Under the pieces are notes generated by a model. The model was not told the origin of the DNA and searched no databases. It saw only the letters and a list, made by a program, of their open reading frames with translations. A DNA stretch of 20,778 bases. Origin: a virus. Positions 16,698 to 20,778 of this stretch are shown in pieces. The stretch is from IMG/VR virus record IMGVR_UViG_3300025880_001313, positions 1-20,778 of that record; one strand, 5' to 3'. Both the position numbers and the translations under genes were made by a program. The first letter of the stretch is position 1. Every line of letters begins with the position of its first letter.

Positions 16698-17594
16698 TCA
16701 AGTGATGTCTACTAGCTCACAGACATCTCCTGAGCAGGCCAGCGTTTGACTTCCTGCAGTGTTGTCCTCACTTTCGTACTGTGATAGGTTTTCCCATTCA
16801 ATGCTGTCAGGCATTATCGCGTACATTTCAAGGTACTCTTCTTCTGTGCACTCTTGGTAAGGTGCCTGCTGGTACGTGTGTTCGCTGTAGGGTAAGAAAG
16901 AAACACCTGACATCTCATCGAAATGTTTGTATACAAAAGCACCGACTTCAATCCACTCGTCTGACTTGACGTTGATTGTAACCGAAGGCTTATGCTCACA
17001 CCAATGTCTCTGGTAAGCTAACCACATTTGCAGCTGCTCAATTGCTGAAGTGTCAGCAGTGACTACGGCTTTGTTTGGTGACTTCATAGGGAAGCTGAAC
17101 ACAACAGTTTGATCTGGCTTCATTACGCAAGGTTCTGATGGGATCCCCTGGTCTTTCATGAACTGTGTTAGTGGATCTTTAATGTCTCCACGCACTGTTC
17201 TTATGTAGAAAGGGCTGTGGCGGGCATGTATTCCCGAAGCTGAGTCAACAAGCTGCGATACCGTTCCAGATGGTTTCACAGCGCAACAGGCTGTGCTTTG
17301 CGGTATGCCAAGACGCTTTGCCCACTTAGCGTTGGTGTTGATTACCACATCTCTTACGTGCTCCAACATCTTATCTAACCCTTTGTTTTTCAATGTAGTC
17401 AAGGGGTTATCCATAATGCCTGTCATTGAAACACCTAATAAGCTTTCTTCTTCAGTGTTCGTCTTCCATATCTTACGAAGGTAAGGGAACTTAGTTTGTG
17501 TTGCTTGTATTGTACCAATAATAGCAGCGATCTCAGCCTTGCGGACAAGATCATCCACGGTATCCGTAGCACGTACTACGATTTCGCTTAGATT
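16698..17594 (-). CDS. nrdJ: Class II ribonucleotide reductase, exon 3 (C-terminal part)
   Basis: Third exon of the split reductase, join(19184-18194, 18020-17986, 17594-16698), 298 codons plus stop. Residues NLSEIVVRATDT continue directly from the micro-exon end FC, as in unsplit monomeric class II enzymes. An ATG at 17597 opens the same frame but is the last bases of the intron, not a true start: no ribosome site precedes it and TAA is the codon before. Further family sequence is clear: GVSMTGIMDNP, the barrel segment PSGTVSQLVDSASGIHARH, and a C-terminal CSGDVC (C629, C634 of the spliced protein). This C-x4-C matches the swinging-arm pair C731/C736 that re-reduces the active site in the Lactobacillus enzyme. 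The protein end is intact, which argues strongly that the gene is functional. Confidence 0.93.
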   Translation of the reverse strand, partial: NLSEIVVRATDTVDDLVRKAEIAAIIGTIQATQTKFPYLRKIWKTNTEEESLLGVSMTGIMDNPLTTLKNKGLDKMLEHVRDVVINTNAKWAKRLGIPQSTACCAVKPSGTVSQLVDSASGIHARHSPFYIRTVRGDIKDPLTQFMKDQGIPSEPCVMKPDQTVVFSFPMKSPNKAVVTADTSAIEQLQMWLAYQRHWCEHKPSVTINVKSDEWIEVGAFVYKHFDEMSGVSFLPYSEHTYQQAPYQECTEEEYLEMYAIMPDSIEWENLSQYESEDNTAGSQTLACSGDVCELVDIT

Positions 17595-17985
17595 CATTTA
17601 TGTTCACTAGTAGACGCTAGTTACTAGCGGTAGCATGTTATAGCCCAATCAGCAAACTTAAGCAGCTCCTCTGGAGAGGCACCACCTTTCACCATGTTTG
17701 CACGGTGAGAGACAACCATTACATTGCCTTCACGATTCATTTTCATTCTATAACTTCTTTCTCCTGCACGTTTCCGTACAGATCAGACTATATCATCACC
17801 CTAAGTTAATAGGGGCAGGGCGCTTCCACTCGCTTGAGTGTATGGACTTCATATACTGTTCTAGTATGTATGTCCTAGTCGTTGAACCTTCAGGGGCTTC
17901 CCAGCCCTAGCTTGGCTGCTGATTACCATATGTTTCCACGTAGGCTTCCCAGCAATTCACCCTGTTTTACTTCTGCTATCTATTA
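17595..17985 (-). ncRNA. Group I intron 2 in the ribonucleotide reductase gene (391 nt)
   Basis: P1 pairs exon TTCTGT (17991-17986) with the guide GCAGAA (17976-17971), including the conserved U-G pair at the splice site. P10 pairs exon 3 bases 17593-17589 with 17982-17978 over five bases. The core has recognisable P (GCTGGGAAGCC), Q (AATCAGCAGCCAAGC), R (GTTCAACGACTAG) and S (GATATAGTC) elements. P7 is GACTA 17880-17876 with TAGTC 17790-17786. The intron ends in G (17595). It begins TAATAG, giving in-frame stops right after the exon as in T4 td. Q and R resemble subgroup IA introns of phage genes. A 40-codon reading frame lies after the core; there is no full homing endonuclease. Splicing itself is inferred. 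Confidence 0.93.
17624..17746 (-). CDS. Possible 40-residue protein inside intron 2
   Basis: An ATG frame lies downstream of the S/P7 element, in the P9 region of the intron. The product reads MKMNREGNVMVVSHRANM at its start, then GASPEELLKFADWAI and CYR, with amphipathic character and a protein-like composition. Two in-frame ATGs (17746 and 17740) are available. The AGGAG upstream is 14 bases away, too far for a good ribosome site. The stop codon falls within a perfect CGCTAG/CTAGCG stem. It carries no LAGLIDADG, GIY-YIG or HNH motif and is too short for a homing endonuclease. It might be a remnant, a splicing aid, or noise. Confidence 0.35.
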   Translation of the reverse strand: MKMNREGNVMVVSHRANMVKGGASPEELLKFADWAITCYR

Positions 17986-18020
17986 ACAGAATTGGTATGG
18001 TCGAAGTATTATTTCACTGC
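17986..18020 (-). CDS. nrdJ: Class II ribonucleotide reductase, 35-nt micro-exon (exon 2)
   Basis: These 35 bases, joined to the last T of exon 1, read C-SEIILRPYQF-C. The first codon TGC is split T|GC across the junction and gives the radical-generating cysteine of the NPC motif (C331, equal to C408 of the Lactobacillus leichmannii enzyme). E333 equals E410. The last codon TGT gives C342, equal to redox C419; the spacing of 11 matches exactly. Upstream intron 1 ends in G (18021) and the downstream intron starts with TAA. Total exon length 991+35+897 stays in frame. Without this exon the protein would have no active site. Confidence 0.92.
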
Positions 18021-18193
18021 CTCACACTGTGGGGATGTAGTAGCTTACCCACTGTGCGCTGGACTATCGCATCAGCCTTTCGGCCGCCTCTTCGCTTAGT
18101 CTCTCACGCTGGCTTTACCCTTGCGCCCTGTCGCTCTGCTACGAGCTTCCAAGTCAATCAGAAGAAGTTTTAAATCCGCACAATTAAACGCTT
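18021..18193 (-). ncRNA. Compact group I intron 1 in the ribonucleotide reductase gene (173 nt)
   Basis: P1 is seven pairs between exon AATCCGT (18200-18194) and guide GCGGATT (18179-18173), with U-G at the splice site. P10 can pair exon 2 bases GCAGT with 18180-18184 (two wobbles). P3 is CTTCTTC (18167-18161) with GAAGAGG (18093-18087). P5 is GCTC/GAGC. P7 is GACTA (18101-18097) with TAGTC (18066-18062). P8 is GGCC-GAAA-GGCT (18085-18074). P9 is GTGGG/CCCAC (18052-18048 with 18033-18029). The last base is G. The first bases complete a TAA stop with exon 1, so unspliced message yields a 330-residue fragment. At 173 nt it is smaller than the well-known small bacterial tRNA introns (about 200-250 nt). 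No reading frame fits inside. Confidence 0.88.
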
Positions 18194-19184
18194 ACGGATT
18201 GGTACCAAATTCATAGGATGCGTCACGCCTCCCATTCTTGGCTGCTTGTTTCTTTGAAGCCTCACGGTTGAATATACCGCGCTCTCCAGAACCACTCTCG
18301 ACTAGTGCCATCCATTCACGCATGAACGATACGCTGTCGGGTTTCTCAGTGTACGCGACTGAGTTGTTTGCTAGAGCTCGTTGTGGATTAGTTTCCCACC
18401 AAGCACCAGACTTAGCGTGACGCATGCGATCATCTGATAAGTTAGATAGACTGATCATAGCTGAGCGCCTAACGCCACCTACAACAACAACTTCTCCAAT
18501 CTTACACATTATATCGTGAACTTCTAATGAGGACAGTCTGCGGCCTTTAGCGCTTTCAAACACTCGTGTGACGAAAGTGAATAAATCGACCAGTGGTGCT
18601 GGACCGCTGGCGCGACCACCAAATGATTTCAATCGAGCACCAGCGGGTCTAACCTTGGACATATCCCACTTTGGTTTCTCACCGGTGTATAGTAGTGCAA
18701 TGACCTGACGGAGTGCTTTCGCCCAACCTTCTTTGCTGTCTTTAACAATTACCGTTGTGTCACTCTCAAACATTTCGTCTGGGATTTCAGGAAGCTTTGT
18801 AACAAATTGACGCTCCACGGAGAACCCCACTCCCGTACCACACAGTAGAATGAACATAGCTTCATCAAAAGCTTTAGGATCATCGATGGGTAAGTAAGAG
18901 CAGTTAAACCCAGCAGTGTTATCACGTGACAAGGCGGTTCCTGCGGACATCATTGCTCGCATTGACGGAAGAACCTCAAGAGATAAGATAGCGTTTTCAA
19001 TTTTATCATACGTTTTCTTATCTTGGGCGTGCGGCTTGATAACGTTAATCATGTAACGATCAACTGTTTCCGCCCAGGTCTCGCGTCTGCCTTCTTCGTC
19101 TAGCCACCGCGCGTAACGTGAGGTCGCAATGAACTGCTGGTAGTCCGTCCCAAGGTGGTTGTTAGAGGTTACGTTAGTTTTCAT
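18194..19184 (-). CDS. nrdJ: Class II (adenosylcobalamin-dependent) ribonucleotide reductase, exon 1
   Basis: First exon of the monomeric B12-dependent reductase, which makes deoxyribonucleotides without oxygen or a separate radical subunit. AAGGAG abuts ATG 19190, leaving no spacing, while ATG 19184 has six bases, so I start there. Seen in order: SMRAMMSAGTALSRDN, FNCSYLPIDD with C95 (equal to C119 of the Lactobacillus enzyme), FILLCGTGVGFSVE, VRPAGARLKSFGGRASGP, GGVRRSAMISLS and SGERGIFNREAS. It ends in YEFGTNP at the first base of the radical cysteine codon, where intron 1 begins. The spliced product is 640 residues against about 739 in Lactobacillus. Frame, motif order and all five expected cysteines are intact after splicing. 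It follows the MazG-like gene by about 20 bases. Confidence 0.94.
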
Positions 19185-19204
19185 TAGCATCTCCTTAGTG
19201 TGTT

Positions 19205-19615
19205 TTAATTGCTTAGCATTTCAGGCAAATTGCCGTGGTTGTTTCTGTGTGATGGCGCTCGCCAGTTATCAGGCTTTATTAGATCTGGCAGCCCTAACTT
19301 ATTAGGACGTCCTGGTTTTACGCCAACTTCTTTGGACATGTTTGCTTCGTGAACTTTAGTCCACGCTTCATTCACGTCGACTCCAGACATTTCCAATGTG
19401 CCTACAGCGATGACTACGAGATCTATCAAGCCGTCTACCAGTTCTTCTGGGTCACCTTGGAGGTATGCATCCATCGTCTCTGAGAACTCTTCTGTTAGCA
19501 TTCTCATGCGTAGCTTCATCAATTCATTGAGTTTATCTGGGTTTGATTCAAGCCAATTTCTCAGCTTGAACTTTATGTGCATGTCTTCTACGTCTGTGAT
19601 TATGTTATTTATCAT
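19205..19615 (-). CDS. MazG-like nucleotide pyrophosphohydrolase
   Basis: The product is 136 residues. The all-alpha NTP-pyrophosphatase signature is visible: LTEEFSETMDAY (E-E-x-x-E) about residues 40-52, then ELVDGLIDLVVIAVGTLEMSG with the second acidic cluster, then EAWTKVHEANMSK, the usual phage MazG continuation. Residues 100-136 form a Pro/Asn-rich tail. Such enzymes hydrolyse nucleoside triphosphates or ppGpp-type nucleotides. The ATG overlaps the upstream gene's end by 11 bases, with GAGG 7 bases before it. Placement directly ahead of ribonucleotide reductase fits nucleotide-pool control during infection. Confidence 0.87.
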   Translation of the reverse strand: MINNIITDVEDMHIKFKLRNWLESNPDKLNELMKLRMRMLTEEFSETMDAYLQGDPEELVDGLIDLVVIAVGTLEMSGVDVNEAWTKVHEANMSKEVGVKPGRPNKLGLPDLIKPDNWRAPSHRNNHGNLPEMLSN

Positions 19616-19904
19616 CGTTATTCCTCATCCATGAACCCATCATAGCAGCATAATTCACAAGATCGATTACACTGTCTTCCGCTGATTCGAAATTTGTATC
19701 AGATCTATCGTCACGTTCCATGATAGAACGAATGCGATTTACTTTTGTAATAATCATGTGCATATAACTTTCATAACCAAATGGAAAGTACTGCTCTTCT
19801 GATATTTGCCCGCCTTGATAATCGGCAGACTTCTTTCTTTTCAGCTCAATTGCTTCTTCCATGAAGTCAATCGCTGTTATCTTCTGTTCGAGCATTTTAT
19901 TCAT
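19605..19904 (-). CDS. Small Nmad1/DUF1599-like protein, putative nucleotide-related
   Basis: The product is 99 residues from ATG 19904, which has AAAGGA 5 bases upstream; the frame is open to 20006 but that extension runs through the promoter-like gap and a hairpin. The sequence has the pattern KKSADYQGG, FGYESYMHMIITKVNRI and SAEDSVIDLVNYAAMM. This resembles the small MazG-like all-alpha domain called nucleotide modification associated domain 1, found in many phages. No catalytic assignment is possible from the sequence alone. It is the first gene of the minus-strand operon and overlaps the MazG-like gene, which supports a shared role in nucleotide handling. Confidence 0.72.
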   Translation of the reverse strand: MNKMLEQKITAIDFMEEAIELKRKKSADYQGGQISEEQYFPFGYESYMHMIITKVNRIRSIMERDDRSDTNFESAEDSVIDLVNYAAMMGSWMRNNDDK

Positions 19905-20058
19905 TATTCCTTTCATATGAAATACAAAATGTATCCGTCCCTTATAGAGGAACGGGGGCTGGGTTTTGCTAAGATGTAGCCTTAGACTTTTCTTCTTAAT
20001 GCGCACGCTCGCAAGAGCGGGCGTTCTTCCTCTCCCTTAAACATTATAGGAATCTATC
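19905..20058. promoter_or_regulatory. Divergent control region
   Basis: This 154-base gap separates the leftward replication operon from the rightward terminase-like gene, so it must hold at least two promoters unless transcription enters from outside. It has a 7-bp stem CCGTCCC/GGAACGG (19935-19955, one wobble). It has TATAAGGG on the minus strand (19946-19939), reminiscent of the CTATAGGG start region of T7-family promoters. It also holds the second 25-bp hairpin repeat (20001-20025), and TATAAT-like sequence on the minus strand near 20048. AGGA stands 7 bases before the plus-strand ATG. No element alone is a convincing promoter. Confidence 0.5.
20001..20025. repeat. 25-bp hairpin repeat, copy 2
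   Basis: Exact copy, same orientation, of 16577-16601. The stem CGCTC-GCAA-GAGCG is extended by CGC/GCG after one A-G mismatch. It stands in the divergent control region, 33 bases before the plus-strand gene and 96 bases before the minus-strand operon's first codon, a fitting place for a promoter or regulator site. Confidence 0.8.
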
Positions 20059-20478
20059 ATGACCGTTACACCCATCACTAAAAAGAAGTATCCTGCTGGG
20101 ACTCATCCGAATAGCCTCGCAGCTCTCACAGCCACGTGGGATTCAGATAAAGCACGCGAAGCACAATTGAAGTCCGCGGCGAGCCGGTCAGCAAATTCAC
20201 AGAAGCGTAATGACATGAAGGCTCGTTTAAAGTTGTTGAAGTCCATGGAGGAAGAGCTTAGAGCAGACAAAGTTGATTCTGTAGATGTTCTTCGTCTTAT
20301 TGCTTACGAAAAGATGGAGGAAGGCGATATGGATGCTGCTATTGAGATATTTAAATCAATTGCAGAGTTTGAAAAGCCTAAGCTTGCTCGCGTTGAAAGC
20401 AAAGTTGAAGAGATTAAAGCTGAATCACTTACTGATGAGGAGCTCATGGCTCGTATTAAAGAGGCACTGAAAGAATAA
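20059..20478 (+). CDS. Probable terminase small subunit (DNA packaging)
   Basis: The product is 139 residues. The N-terminus is basic and low in hydrophobics (TKKKYPAGTHPNS; KAREAQLKSAASRSANSQKR), fitting a DNA-contacting region. The middle is helical (ARLKLLKSMEEELRADK; VDVLRLIAYEKMEEGDMDAA). The end reads AEFEKPKLARVESKVEEIKA followed by SLTDEELMARIKEAL. The last pattern, a helical repeat and then a PKL segment and a TDEEL tail, is common in small terminase subunits, which recognise the packaging site and pass DNA to the large subunit. The gene is alone on its strand here, and tandem repeats follow its stop. The assignment rests on pattern resemblance; another DNA-binding protein is possible. 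Confidence 0.55.
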   Translation: MTVTPITKKKYPAGTHPNSLAALTATWDSDKAREAQLKSAASRSANSQKRNDMKARLKLLKSMEEELRADKVDSVDVLRLIAYEKMEEGDMDAAIEIFKSIAEFEKPKLARVESKVEEIKAESLTDEELMARIKEALKE

Positions 20479-20490
20479 GCAGATGCAATT

Positions 20491-20616
20491 TGCGCCTTGT
20501 CGGTTAGGCGAAAAGAAAGTCAAATGCGCCTTGTCGGTTAGGCGAAAAGAAAGTCAAATGCGCCTTGTCGGTTAGGCGAAAAGAAAGTCAAATGCGCCTT
20601 GTCGGTTAGGCGAAAA
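20491..20616 (+). repeat. Four tandem 34-bp repeats, each with a hairpin
   Basis: Three perfect 34-base units (20491-20524, 20525-20558, 20559-20592) are followed by a fourth cut after 24 bases (20593-20616). Each unit has arms CGCCT and AGGCG around an 8-base loop TGTCGGTT, then the A-rich spacer AAAAGAAAGTCAAA. There is no coding frame. They lie 12 bases after the probable small terminase gene and just before a terminator. Period, symmetry and place suit protein-binding iterons, for example a packaging or replication site, or structured RNA at the 3' end of the message. Confidence 0.92.
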
Positions 20617-20620
20617 ATTA

Positions 20621-20660
20621 CCCCAGAGCATCCTATTAAAGGATCTCTGGGGTTTTTTTT
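20621..20660 (+). terminator. Intrinsic terminator after the terminase-like gene
   Basis: CCCCAGAG (20621-20628) pairs with CTCTGGGG (20645-20652), with an inner ATCC/GGAT stem, followed by eight T. It ends the plus-strand transcript and lies between convergent genes; on the minus strand the hairpin is followed by a weaker TAATTTTT, so it may act in both directions. Confidence 0.93.
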
Positions 20661-20778
20661 ATTCGTTTTGTTCTTTGAGTGTTTCTACAAACTCTTCTAT
20701 GAACTCTATTGTGTCTTGGTGATCCATTCCTGGATGTCGTAACACTTCAATTTTAATGTCGTCGTCGGGATCTATTAC
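20659..20778 (-). CDS. C-terminal end of unknown acidic protein (5' partial)
   Basis: The minus-strand frame is open from the window edge to TAA at 20661-20659, giving the last 39 residues. It reads VIDPDDDIKIEVLRHPGM, then an acidic helical end EFIEEFVETLKEQNE. The beginning of the gene lies outside the window. No family can be recognised from so short a piece. Its stop lies within the T run of the terminator, as expected for convergent genes packed tightly. Confidence 0.65.
   Translation of the reverse strand, partial: VIDPDDDIKIEVLRHPGMDHQDTIEFIEEFVETLKEQNE

Noticed and set aside
17615-17629. CGCTAG-TTA-CTAGCG hairpin (3-base loop) as an N4-type hairpin promoter
   Set aside because: It lies at the 3' end of intron 2, where a P9-type stem is expected, and there is no gene start that would need a promoter there.
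16698-19190. Reductase seen as a frameshifted or deleted pseudogene, or as two separate subunit genes
   Set aside because: The missing 12 residues are present as a micro-exon, both breaks carry group I core motifs, P1 and P10 pairings, and the joined frame is intact with all cysteines in place.
19905-20006. N-terminal extension of the Nmad1-like protein to 20006
   Set aside because: The extension crosses a hairpin and touches the 25-bp repeat, lacks a ribosome site, and is unlike the family's usual start; ATG 19904 has AAAGGA.
20491-20616. CRISPR array
   Set aside because: Units are directly contiguous with identical spacers, so there are no unique spacer sequences and no cas genes.

Overview
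This window is part of a T7-like podovirus genome. It holds large internal-virion-protein genes on the plus strand. On the minus strand is a full T7-style replication set: single-subunit RNA polymerase, primase-helicase, 5'-3' exonuclease and family A DNA polymerase. A nucleotide-metabolism block follows: B12-dependent ribonucleotide reductase, a MazG-like protein and a second small putative nucleotide-related protein. A class II (adenosylcobalamin) reductase in a T7-like phage is common among marine phages, so a marine or aquatic bacterial host is likely; the host cannot be named from this sequence.

Layout. Positions 1-8216 (+) carry three large genes read rightward: the 3' end of an unknown virion-type protein, a 1287-residue internal/ejection-type protein with a staphylococcal-nuclease-like N-terminus, and a 1159-residue protein that retains every catalytic motif of a single-subunit RNA polymerase. 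A strong bidirectional terminator (about 8225-8290) separates this arm from the convergent minus-strand arm (8302-19904). Read in the direction of transcription, that arm runs: Nmad1/MazG-like small protein, MazG-like protein, split ribonucleotide reductase, two small genes (coiled coil; possible nuclease), DNA polymerase, zinc-finger protein, exonuclease, GIY-YIG protein, primase-helicase, RNA polymerase, small unknown protein. A lone plus-strand gene (20059-20478, probable small terminase subunit) is followed by four tandem 34-bp hairpin repeats and a terminator. The C-terminal end of a minus-strand gene enters at the right edge.

Two results stand out. First, the ribonucleotide reductase is not a pseudogene. 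It is interrupted by two group I introns (173 and 391 nt) that flank a 35-nt micro-exon. Splicing at the predicted sites restores an uninterrupted 640-residue protein. It also assembles the codon of the radical cysteine (NPC motif) across the first junction and puts one redox cysteine at the last codon of the micro-exon. P1, P10, P3, P7 and P8 pairings and the terminal guanosines can all be drawn from the sequence. Second, the phage appears to encode two different single-subunit RNA polymerases: a T7 gp1-like enzyme in the replication arm and an N4-virion-polymerase-like catalytic domain in the virion arm. This suggests that the second enzyme is packaged and injected.

Inferred working of the set: injected proteins (nuclease-domain protein and virion polymerase) act at entry; the gp1-like polymerase transcribes later genes; reductase and MazG-type proteins adjust nucleotide pools; primase-helicase, polymerase and exonuclease replicate the DNA; the terminase subunit starts packaging, possibly at the adjacent repeats.
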